Shown here: one piece after another, positions 1-6,722 of the stretch
Numbering within the stretch: the first letter of the stretch is position 1
How the letters are laid out: each line of letters opens with the position of its first letter
NCBI GenBank assembly: GCA_034437515.1
Contig: DAOTTX010000239.1
Coordinates: 1-25,456, forward strand
Direction: 5' to 3'
From: DAOTTX01 sp034437515
GTDB lineage: Bacteria > Chloroflexota > Anaerolineae > Aggregatilineales > Phototrophicaceae
DNA: 25,456 bases
The notes under the pieces: generated by a model
What the model was told of the DNA's origin: nothing
Seen by the model: the letters and a program-made list of their open reading frames with translations, nothing else
Databases searched by the model: none
Translations under genes and position numbers: made by a program

Positions 1-250
1 GAAACCTTCCTGACGGGAACAGCGATCAGTGAGATCGGTCAAGCCACGAACGGAGGCCCTAAGTCATGCTAGATACGTCACTTATGACCGTACTACGGGA
101 TCGCCTACGGGACGCGAGTCCTATGGCGACAGAGATCATCCATAGTAGTCGTGGGGGTAACGTCCCACCAGGGCGGTGGTGAATAAGTAAGCCACTACAG
201 GGCGAAGGGGATCAGGTTTTCAGCTTGTAAAAAGAAGAAAGGGATGCGAA

Positions 251-2053
251 ATGCAGAAAGCCGAACGGATTTTACAAGCACTACACAACATGGGAGTGAA
301 GCGTACCCCGCTCACTCGGGTTTATCGGAGCTTGTACAGCGAAGAACTGTATCTCAAGGCATACGCCAAGATTTACAAAAACGCTGGCGCGCTCACACCA
401 GGGACAGAAGGTGAAACCGCCGACGGGATGAGTATGGCAGTCGTCCGTGACATCATCGAACAGATGGGTTACGAACGCTTCCGTTTTCGTCCTTCACTCG
501 GAAGTGGTGTCCCCAAGAAATCCGGTGGTATACGGAAATTGGGAATGCCCAACTTCAAGGACAAGCTGGTTCAGGAAGCACTACGCTTGATGCTGGATGC
601 TTACTATGAACCCCGTTTCCGCGATTGCTCACATGGGTATCGTCCGGGACGTGGTTGTCATACGGCACTCAAGCAAATCAAGCAGAGCTTTCGCGGAGCC
701 GCATGGTTCATTGAAGGTGACATCAAAGGCTGCTTTGACAACATCAACCACGATGTACTGCTTGATGTCCTCGCCAGAGATGTGCAGGACGGACGGCTGC
801 TGAACCTTATTCGTCAGGGCTTGAAAGCTGGGAAGCTAGAGGAATGGGAATACAAGGACACCTACAGCGGGACACCGCAGGGAGGTATCCTCAGCCCTTT
901 ACTCAGCAACATCTACCTCAACGAGCTTGACTGCTTCGTTGAAGAGGTACTCATGCCTCAATACACACAGGGCAAAGAACGGCGCAAGAACCCGGAATAC
1001 AAACGGTATGAATATCTCATTCGCCGGGCGCGTGAAGCTGGCGACCTCGAACGAGTGAAACAACTCGAACAGGAACGCCGTCAATATCCTTCACGTGACA
1101 TGCACGATCCAAACTTCCGCAGGCTCAAATATGTGCGCTACGCTGATGACTTCATTCTGGGTTTCATCGGGACGAAGAAAGAAGCTGAAGCCATACGCGA
1201 TGCCATTGGAACATTCCTGCGCGATCACCTCAAGCTGGAACTCAGTTTGGAAAAGACATTCATTACCCATGCAGCCACCGAAAAAGCACGCTTCCTCGGC
1301 TACGACATCAGCATCTATCAGGTTGATGACAAGCTGACACCACATCCGAACATGCCAGCAGGACGGCGCAGTATCAATGGTCACGTGCGGTTAGGCGTGC
1401 CATATGGCCTGGTCAACGAATACACGAAAGGTTACATGCGTAAAGGCAAGACCATCAGCCAATCTGGACTGCTCATGTACTCGGATGCCCACATCATTGA
1501 TGTGTTCCAGTCACGCTTTCGTGGCATTGCGGACTACTACAAATATGCAGTGGATCGTAGCCATCTCAACAGCCTTAAGAACATCATGCAACAATCCCTG
1601 GTCAAAACGCTCGCACACAAGTTCAAGATCAGTGTCAGCAAAGTGTACCGTCACTATCGCAGCACTTATGAAGTTGACGGTTTTACTTACAAGACACTGG
1701 AAGTTGAAATCCCGACTACCAAAGGAACGCGTACGATCCGTTGGGGAGCAATCCCGCTTAAGACGGTGAAAGTGATAAGCGAACCTTTACGGGATTTCAA
1801 AGAGACCCGATGGGGTGGACGCTCCGACCTCATTCAGCGATTGAAGGCGGATACATGTGAACTGTGTGGCTCACGCGACCGCGTGCAGGTACATCATGTT
1901 CGCAAGTTATCTGACCTGAAACGTCGCTGGAAGGGGCGTGAAAAACCAACATGGGTGACAAGAATGATTGCGATGCAGCGCAAAACGCTCATCGTCTGTC
2001 ACGATTGCCACGTCAATATCCATGCAGGCAAAGCTCCGAAGTTGAGTACATGA
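251..2053 (+). CDS. ltrA: Group II intron reverse transcriptase/maturase with HNH endonuclease
   Basis: A 600-residue intron-encoded protein that would bind its intron RNA, assist splicing and carry out target-primed reverse transcription. The N-terminal half holds the reverse transcriptase blocks: GIRKLGMPNFKDKLVQEAL, the HGYRPGRGCHTAL segment, the GDIKGCFDNI block, TPQGGILSPLLSNIYL, and the catalytic YVRYADDF box near residue 297. The maturase X domain follows (about 400-530). The C-terminus is an HNH/zinc-type nuclease: CELCG, then VHHVRKLSDLKRRW, then CHDCHVNIH, with all four Cys and the His residues intact. Length is normal for the family and no frameshift is seen, so the element may be active. 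A weak AAAGGG ribosome site lies upstream of the ATG. The stop codon is nine bases before domain V, the usual arrangement of an ORF in domain IV. Confidence 0.95.
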   Translation: MQKAERILQALHNMGVKRTPLTRVYRSLYSEELYLKAYAKIYKNAGALTPGTEGETADGMSMAVVRDIIEQMGYERFRFRPSLGSGVPKKSGGIRKLGMPNFKDKLVQEALRLMLDAYYEPRFRDCSHGYRPGRGCHTALKQIKQSFRGAAWFIEGDIKGCFDNINHDVLLDVLARDVQDGRLLNLIRQGLKAGKLEEWEYKDTYSGTPQGGILSPLLSNIYLNELDCFVEEVLMPQYTQGKERRKNPEYKRYEYLIRRAREAGDLERVKQLEQERRQYPSRDMHDPNFRRLKYVRYADDFILGFIGTKKEAEAIRDAIGTFLRDHLKLELSLEKTFITHAATEKARFLGYDISIYQVDDKLTPHPNMPAGRRSINGHVRLGVPYGLVNEYTKGYMRKGKTISQSGLLMYSDAHIIDVFQSRFRGIADYYKYAVDRSHLNSLKNIMQQSLVKTLAHKFKISVSKVYRHYRSTYEVDGFTYKTLEVEIPTTKGTRTIRWGAIPLKTVKVISEPLRDFKETRWGGRSDLIQRLKADTCELCGSRDRVQVHHVRKLSDLKRRWKGREKPTWVTRMIAMQRKTLIVCHDCHVNIHAGKAPKLST

Positions 2054-2061
2054 AAACGGGA

Positions 2062-2095
2062 GAGCCGGATGAATTGAAAGGTTCACGTCCGGTTC
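2062..2095 (+). ncRNA. Group II intron domain V (catalytic hairpin)
   Basis: A 34-nt hairpin starting GAGCCGGAT and ending CGTCCGGTTC, with a GAAA tetraloop. It contains the AGC catalytic triad near its 5' end and an unpaired bulge on the 3' strand, as in known bacterial group II introns. Its position directly after the maturase stop codon supports the call. Confidence 0.9.
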
Positions 2096-2263
2096 GCTGG
2101 AATAGCCTAACACGAGAGATTGGCCGGATTTGAAAATTGGAAAAATTGTCATAACCTCAGAGATATTTGTAGGTTCTCTACTGAATACATTCGTGCTACG
2201 GGCAGACAAAATGATAAGATATGATGCATATCAACATAGAAAATACCCATGAAAGTGATGTTC

Positions 2264-2273
2264 GGGGAGGTGA
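2264..2273 (+). promoter_or_regulatory. Ribosome binding site that favours the 2285 start
   Basis: The stretch GGGGAGGTGA is an almost perfect Shine-Dalgarno sequence. It lies inside the longer reading frame that begins at ATG 2249 and 11 bases before ATG 2285. The spacing is slightly long, but no comparable site precedes 2249. Confidence 0.5.
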
Positions 2274-2284
2274 CAAAGTTTTTT

Positions 2285-2878
2285 ATGACACACACATCAA
2301 AGAAGTTTGTCAGACAAGAAAATGAGTTTTATGTAAACGGTGACAGCACTGAACTCTATTTCGAAGATGAAATAATGCAAAGTCTTGCTGAGGACATGTT
2401 TGACTCAGAATTTGCGAGTTATTTGCAAATCCTCGAACTCACAATTCCTTTCATATTTTTATTGCTCACTTTTGTCGCTGGATTGTATGGCAATGTATCA
2501 TTCTTCATAGAAAGCTTCCAACAACCTACATTTGATTACATATTTCCGATAACAATGGGATTGATAGTTATTGGGGTCAGCGTGGGCTTACTCATAGTAA
2601 TCACACGATGGCTTTACAGACAAATAGTACAGCGTATAAAGATTAAAAAAGCATATCTCGATCTTAGACAAGACGGACGAATTTTACAAGGAGAAGTTCA
2701 GGAAGTGAGATGGAAAAGACGGGGAAAAAAAGCTTTCAGGATAACCTCTTATGCCTTTACTAATCCTAATGGTAATCGAATATCAGGAAAATTTGTAATC
2801 AGAGAAGATATAAATTTATCTGCCGGGGACAACGTACATGTTCTATATTTGAACGATTCTGTAAAGATTTTATTATGA
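2285..2878 (+). CDS. Small membrane protein with DUF3592-like soluble tail, function unknown
   Basis: I do not recognise a specific gene. From ATG 2285 the product is 197 residues; an upstream ATG at 2249 would add 12. It has a polar N-terminus of about 50 residues, then two hydrophobic helices (the first runs from LELTIPFIFLLLTFVAGLYG, the second from FPITMGLIVIGVSVGLLIVI). A basic linker and a beta-rich cytoplasmic domain follow, with GRILQGEVQEV, a YAFTNPNG strand and a GDNVHVLYLND end. The last domain resembles DUF3592-type proteins, in which a short soluble domain follows membrane helices. Codon use is clearly AT-rich compared with the genes from 4 kb onward, which suggests acquired DNA beside the intron. 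It has no obvious operon partner. Confidence 0.6.
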   Translation: MTHTSKKFVRQENEFYVNGDSTELYFEDEIMQSLAEDMFDSEFASYLQILELTIPFIFLLLTFVAGLYGNVSFFIESFQQPTFDYIFPITMGLIVIGVSVGLLIVITRWLYRQIVQRIKIKKAYLDLRQDGRILQGEVQEVRWKRRGKKAFRITSYAFTNPNGNRISGKFVIREDINLSAGDNVHVLYLNDSVKILL

Positions 2879-2957
2879 TACTAGAATAATGCTGTTGAAT
2901 AAGTATCACTTAAACCGAAACAGTTTAATTTGATGATGCCGCAATATTTCGCATCAA

Positions 2958-3179
2958 TTGGAAGACAAGACCTGCTCCGATAGTCTGACTGCTACCTCAA
3001 CGGATACGACCAGCTACACCATCGACCACGCCGGACGCCGCACCAGCGAGACGATCAACGGCACCACCACCGACTTCCTGTGGGACGAGTTCTTCACCTA
3101 CGGTGATGTGACCCTCGAAACGGACGCGAGCGGTAACTACTTCGACAATGTCACATTAGCGATCTCAAATCCATCGTGA
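2958..3179 (+). pseudogene. Rhs/YD-repeat protein fragment
   Basis: A 73-codon open frame starting with TTG. Its central part reads YTIDHAGRRTSETINGTTTD, then FLWDEFFTYGDVTLETDASG, typical of tyrosine-aspartate repeats of Rhs/wall-associated proteins. The family normally has hundreds to thousands of residues, with many such repeats and a conserved core. Here only about two repeat-like units remain, with no signal peptide, no core and no toxin or immunity gene. The match ends near 3158, exactly where a 26-bp inverted repeat ends. It is best read as a relic of a larger gene broken by rearrangement. The GC-rich codon use contrasts with the AT-rich gene just upstream. Confidence 0.65.
3133..3158 (+). 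repeat. Left arm of a perfect 26-bp inverted repeat
   Basis: The sequence from GTAACTACTTCGAC to GTCACATTA is repeated exactly, in reverse complement, at 3342-3367. This arm forms the end of the Rhs-like coding fragment. The bases immediately beyond both ends of the arms do not pair, so the match length is exactly 26. Confidence 0.9.
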
Positions 3180-3341
3180 TAGAAAGTCACTGGAACGCGC
3201 AATAAGGTTTCCTGCGAATTTCTCTCACAATCAAAATAGGAACAAGGCGGAGTCAATCTGGGGTAAATGCAACAGAAATCACCTGAAAAATGGGATTTTC
3301 TACGTCATTAAAAGCCATTGTGACCCTTTGAAGCCCTGTTG

Positions 3342-3367
3342 TAATGTGACATTGTCGAAGTAGTTAC
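3342..3367 (-). repeat. Right arm of the 26-bp inverted repeat
   Basis: Exact reverse complement of 3133-3158. The two arms enclose 183 bases with no convincing gene. They could be the ends of a small degenerate mobile element, or a piece of the Rhs gene duplicated in inverted orientation. Confidence 0.9.
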
Positions 3368-3883
3368 GTTTTGACACACTTTTCGACGATGAATTGTCCT
3401 CCCCGAACTCCTAGATGCGCCCGTAAGCTTCTGATGTTAAGGCCATGCTTGAAGCACTGGTATTTCTCCAACTAAGACAGGATACGGTGATGCTCCACCA
3501 TGTTAGAAGAAGTCTATCACAAAAATGATGATATGGCATATTGCTACCGACAAATGCCGAGGCAACCTCAGTCTCGAACTCGCGTTCGGCTGATGGTTCT
3601 AGCATAGCTCTTGGCGTCATCTCCAGTATTACTGCTCGCCGTGCATACCGTGCAAGAGCAAACGGGGAAGGCGCTCGACTTATTGCAGTTCATGGCTGCG
3701 TTTATCACCGGATTGATTAATAGTGGGGGAGGTGGCTACGGCACAATGGCGATTACCGAAGCGACCGCACAGGGGGAGCTGCCGAGCATATTTGCCGGGT
3801 AGGTGATTTATGCTGATCACAGAAAACGTTAGAACCAGAAAATTTCTACCACGCAACCGCATCTTGTGAAAAATCTATCAAAC
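3368..3883. other. Decayed intergenic stretch with no convincing gene
   Basis: No reading frame here has a ribosome site and a recognisable product. A 63-codon frame starting at TTG 3611 (with a Gly-rich GLINSGGGGYGTMAI segment) has protein-like composition and ends at 3802. It may be the tail of a lost gene, but I cannot name the family. No tRNA, terminator or intact insertion sequence is visible. Together with the Rhs fragment and the inverted repeat this looks like a site of repeated insertion and loss. Confidence 0.5.
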
Positions 3884-3911
3884 TTGACACACACTAAATT
3901 CATGTTATGCT
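3884..3911 (+). promoter_or_regulatory. Sigma-70 type promoter of the catabolic operon
   Basis: A perfect TTGACA -35 box (3884-3889) is followed after 16 bases by TATGCT (3906-3911), a four-of-six match to the -10 consensus. Transcription would start near 3917-3920, inside the GntR operator and about 50 bases before the regulator ATG at 3970. Confidence 0.65.
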
Positions 3912-3917
3912 TATTCT

Positions 3918-3944
3918 GTGGTATGACCACCTGACCACCATACC
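3918..3944 (+). promoter_or_regulatory. Putative FadR/GntR operator at the transcription start
   Basis: GTGGT-ATG-ACCAC (3918-3930) is a palindrome with 5-bp arms and a 3-base centre. Its core, TGGT-N3-ACCA, is the operator form known for FadR-subfamily GntR regulators. A wider inverted repeat, GGTATG (3920-3925) with CATACC (3939-3944), overlaps it and could be a second site. The site sits at the predicted transcription start, where bound regulator would block initiation. The neighbouring gene encodes just such a regulator, so autorepression is the likely mode. Confidence 0.65.
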
Positions 3945-3969
3945 GAATAATATTTTAAGAGATACCTTT

Positions 3970-4689
3970 ATGAATAGTGATCCTCTATCATCCCCTCGCC
4001 TCTATGAGCAGATGGCAGAGCGCGTAAGACAGGCAATCATTGATGGTGACATCAAAACAGGTGATCGCCTGCCAAACGAACGTGACCTCGCCAAGCAATA
4101 CGGCGTCAGCCGTACCGTCATAAGAGAGGCAATCAAGACCCTCCGGCAAGAAGGTTTAGTGGAGGTTCAACCCGGACTGGGGACTTTTGTGGTTGATGCA
4201 ACTGGCGAACGGCTCAAGCAAACATTCGACCTGATGATGTCTTTTGGACGCGACACCATGCTCGCTGACATCGTCGAGATCCGTGAGATGCTCGAACCCC
4301 ATATCGCCGCTGTCGCCGCAGAACGCGCAACTTCCGATGATATAGAGCACATGGATAAAGCCATCACACTGATGGAAGAACACATTGAGGTCATCGAAAA
4401 ATACACCGAAGAAGATCACTCGTTTCACCTCGCGCTTGCTCGTGCCACACAAAACGCGGTTCTCCCGCGTCTCATCGCATCAATAGTGGACTTACTCCAA
4501 GAACTTAGAAAACGCATTGCACAGGTTGATGGCGCACGCGAACGCGGTCAGATGCACCACCGTGCGATTGTTGATGCCGTGCGTAACAAAGATCCACAGG
4601 CTGCACGGGCGGCTATGGAGGCGCATCTAGCGCAGGTGCGGCGCGATAGTGGAATCACTCGAGAGCAAGAAGAGGATGGCACTAAATGA
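3970..4689 (+). CDS. FadR-subfamily GntR transcriptional regulator
   Basis: A 239-residue DNA-binding regulator. Residues about 10-78 are the GntR winged helix-turn-helix, with GDRLPNERDLAKQYGVSR, then TVIREAIKTLRQEGLVEVQP and GLGTFV. Residues about 95-225 form the all-helical FCD ligand domain. Its metal-site residues appear intact: the Asp and His of EEDHSFHLAL, a His in HHRAIVDAV and a His in MEAHLAQ. An in-frame ATG at 3907 lies inside the -10 box and upstream of the probable transcription start, so 3970 is preferred. The stop overlaps the next start as ATGA, so it is co-transcribed with the E1 alpha gene. It probably represses the operon until a small carboxylate or related catabolite binds, as in other FCD regulators. 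Confidence 0.92.
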   Translation: MNSDPLSSPRLYEQMAERVRQAIIDGDIKTGDRLPNERDLAKQYGVSRTVIREAIKTLRQEGLVEVQPGLGTFVVDATGERLKQTFDLMMSFGRDTMLADIVEIREMLEPHIAAVAAERATSDDIEHMDKAITLMEEHIEVIEKYTEEDHSFHLALARATQNAVLPRLIASIVDLLQELRKRIAQVDGARERGQMHHRAIVDAVRNKDPQAARAAMEAHLAQVRRDSGITREQEEDGTK

Positions 4690-5690
4690 GTACCCCATCA
4701 TTAGCACCTTTACCGGATAGCTCGCAGGTTGATCGTGAGCAATGGATAGAGATGTATCAGAAGATGGTACAGATCCGGACGTTTGAAGACCAAGCCAATC
4801 AACTGTATCTCTCCGCAAAGATGCCGGGTTTAACCCATATGTACAGCGGTCAGGAAGCTGTGGCAGTGGGCGTATGTGAAACGCTGACTTCCGAAGACTA
4901 CATTACAAGCACGCATCGTGGGCATGGGCATTGCCTCGCCAAAGGTGCAGAATTCAAACCCATGTTTGCTGAACTGCTCGGTAAAGAGGCCGGGTATTGC
5001 CGGGGGAAAGGCGGTTCTATGCACATCGCTGACCAAGAAAACGGCAACCTGGGTGCAAACGCAATCGTCGGTGGTAGTGCGGGTATCGCAACAGGTGCGG
5101 CGTTTTCCGCGAAGGCACGCAGCACCGATCAAGTGGCGGTCTGTTTCTTCGGCGAAGGCGCACTCGGTCAGGGATTATTTTACGAAGTCATGAATATGGC
5201 GCAACTCTGGTCACTCCCCGTGATCTATGTGTGTGAGAATAACATGTATAACGAATACACCCACTTCAGCGAGACCACCGCCGGGGAATTACTTGGCAGG
5301 GCGCAGGCATTCGGCATCCACGCCGAAGAAGTTGACGGACAGGATGTGCGTGCTGTTTACCTGACGGCACAGAAATTCGTCGAACGCGCTCGTGCTGGTG
5401 AAGGCCCCGCTTTCCTGCTGTGCCATACCTATCGCTTTCATGGGCATCACGTCGGCGACGTAGACCGGGCTTACTATCGTCCCAAAGCTGAAGAAAAAGA
5501 ATGGAAGACAGAACGCGACCCGATTAAGAACTTTGGCGCGTGGCTCATCGAGCAAAAGTTCGCAGATCAAGGCTTGTTGGATAACATCACCGCGACAGTC
5601 GCGGATGAAGCGGAAAGTGCTGTGCAGTATGCGCTTGATGCGTCCTACCCAGCTCAGGAGGAAGTCGGTTTACATGTCTACGCAGACTAA
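4686..5690 (+). CDS. acoA: Acetoin/2-oxoacid dehydrogenase E1 component, alpha subunit
   Basis: A 334-residue thiamine-diphosphate enzyme subunit that, with the beta subunit, would cleave acetoin or decarboxylate a 2-oxo acid and pass the acyl group to lipoyl E2. Family motifs are clear: STHRGHGHCLAKG, RGKGGSMHIAD, and the ThDP/Mg segment running from FFGEGALGQG (about residues 154-163) to ENN (184-186). The usual GDG is GEG here (Glu157); I recall this variant in a subgroup of AcoA-like proteins. RFHGHHVGD matches the C-terminal loop. Similarity is closer to AcoA than to pyruvate dehydrogenase E1 alpha, but substrate cannot be fixed from sequence. It starts inside the regulator's stop (ATGA), and its last 17 bases overlap the E1 beta gene. 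Confidence 0.88.
   Translation: MSTPSLAPLPDSSQVDREQWIEMYQKMVQIRTFEDQANQLYLSAKMPGLTHMYSGQEAVAVGVCETLTSEDYITSTHRGHGHCLAKGAEFKPMFAELLGKEAGYCRGKGGSMHIADQENGNLGANAIVGGSAGIATGAAFSAKARSTDQVAVCFFGEGALGQGLFYEVMNMAQLWSLPVIYVCENNMYNEYTHFSETTAGELLGRAQAFGIHAEEVDGQDVRAVYLTAQKFVERARAGEGPAFLLCHTYRFHGHHVGDVDRAYYRPKAEEKEWKTERDPIKNFGAWLIEQKFADQGLLDNITATVADEAESAVQYALDASYPAQEEVGLHVYAD
5656..5661 (+). promoter_or_regulatory. Ribosome binding site deciding the E1 beta start
   Basis: AGGAGG inside the end of the E1 alpha gene lies 12 bases before ATG 5674. It supports that start over the longer frame (from 5533) and over an internal ATG at 5698, which has no such site. Confidence 0.55.
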
Positions 5691-6678
5691 AGAAGCCATG
5701 CGGAAAATCACATTCTCGCAGGCGGTCAATGAAGCACTCAGAGAAGAAATGGAGCGCGATGAGCGCGTTTTCATCATCGGCGAAGATGTTGCGGAAGCAG
5801 GCACGCCGTTTAAGGTGCTTTCCGGTTTGGTGGAAAAATTCAGTACGGAGCGGGTCATCGACTCGCCCATCTCCGAAGCGGGGATCACTGGTCTGTGTGT
5901 CGGTGCAGCCATTACGGGAATGCGTCCGGTCGTAGACATCATGTTCGGCGACTTCATCACGTTGACGATGGATCAAATGGTCAACCAGGCGGCGAAAATT
6001 CATTATATGTCTGGTGGCAAGCTCAAGGTGCCGATGGTCATGCGTACCACACTCGGTGCAACCCGAAGCAGTGCCGCCCAGCACAGCCAGAGCCTCCACG
6101 CCTGGATGAGCCACATCCCAGGGTTAAAGGTCGTTATGCCTTCCACGCCCTATGATGCCAAAGGATTACTCAAGTCTGCCATTCGTGACGAAAACCCGGT
6201 GATCTTCTTTGAAGATAAGCTGAGCTTCCAACTGAAGGGTGAAGTACCAACCGATGAATACACTATTCCTTTGGGCGTAGCTGATATTAAGCGTGACGGA
6301 GCCGATATTACCCTGGTTGGCACCAGCAGCATGGTTGATGTGGCGCTGGAAGCGGCGGACACACTCGGCGAAATCGGCATCAGAGCCGAAGTCGTTGACC
6401 CACGCACGACCGTGCCATTGGATACTGAAACCATTATTAACTCCGCCAGAAAAACAAGCCGAGCCATCGTCATTGACGAAGGCTATGAACAATACGGCAC
6501 GACAGCGGAGATTGCATCTGTAATCGCTGATGGTGCCTTCTACTATCTAGATGCGCCTGTCAAGCGCATGGGCGCGATGAACGTGCCGATACCATTTTCA
6601 CCTGCACTAGAAGATTTGACCGTCCCCACAGCCGAGCAGGTCGTTGACATGGCGAAGCAACTGTGCGGGCGTGTGTAG
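5674..6678 (+). CDS. acoB: Acetoin/2-oxoacid dehydrogenase E1 component, beta subunit
   Basis: A 334-residue partner of the E1 alpha subunit. The N-terminal half is the ThDP pyrimidine-binding domain: ITFSQAVNEALREEMERDER, FIIGEDVAEAGTPFKV, DSPISEAGITGLCVGAA, MFGDFITLTMDQMVNQAAK, and the AAQHSQSLHAW loop. The C-terminal transketolase-type domain contains ADITLVGTSSMVDVALEAA and EVVDPRTTVPLD. The stretch IPGLKVVMPSTPYDAKGLL followed by AIRDENPVIFFEDKLSF is strikingly like AcoB of acetoin dehydrogenase. Length is normal. The start overlaps the E1 alpha stop by 17 bases, so translation is probably coupled; ATG 5698 is the alternative start. The next gene follows after 44 bases with its own ribosome site. 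Confidence 0.88.
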   Translation: MSTQTKEAMRKITFSQAVNEALREEMERDERVFIIGEDVAEAGTPFKVLSGLVEKFSTERVIDSPISEAGITGLCVGAAITGMRPVVDIMFGDFITLTMDQMVNQAAKIHYMSGGKLKVPMVMRTTLGATRSSAAQHSQSLHAWMSHIPGLKVVMPSTPYDAKGLLKSAIRDENPVIFFEDKLSFQLKGEVPTDEYTIPLGVADIKRDGADITLVGTSSMVDVALEAADTLGEIGIRAEVVDPRTTVPLDTETIINSARKTSRAIVIDEGYEQYGTTAEIASVIADGAFYYLDAPVKRMGAMNVPIPFSPALEDLTVPTAEQVVDMAKQLCGRV

Positions 6679-6722
6679 AACAACACTAAATAGTAAGTTA
6701 CCAGTTTTAAGGAGTGATTTTT

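Larger units (their letters stand above)
1..2130 (+). mobile_element. Group II intron, 5' end outside the window
   Basis: A self-splicing retroelement. Three things support the call: a maturase/reverse transcriptase gene (251-2053), a canonical domain V hairpin nine bases after its stop codon, and about 250 bases of structured non-coding RNA before the gene, as expected for domains I-IV. No GUGYG-type 5' boundary is visible, so the intron starts left of base 1. The 3' end should lie just after domain VI, which would occupy roughly 2096-2130. A candidate AY end is at 2128-2129, but the boundary is not resolved because domain VI does not fold cleanly by eye. The domain V sequence and the HNH domain suggest a chloroplast-like or B-type class, at low confidence. 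The interrupted 5' exon is not visible. Confidence 0.85.

Noticed and set aside
3611..3802. 63-codon frame with a Gly-rich segment
   Set aside because: It starts at TTG without a ribosome site and lies in decayed DNA. It could be a gene tail but no family is recognised, so it is only mentioned within the intergenic entry.
3907..3969. Upstream ATG giving a 260-residue GntR regulator
   Set aside because: This ATG lies inside the predicted -10 box. The extra 21 residues are not like GntR N-termini, and the operator falls within them.
5533..5673. Longer E1 beta start inside the E1 alpha gene
   Set aside because: The extra residues are out-of-frame translation of E1 alpha. A good ribosome site supports ATG 5674.
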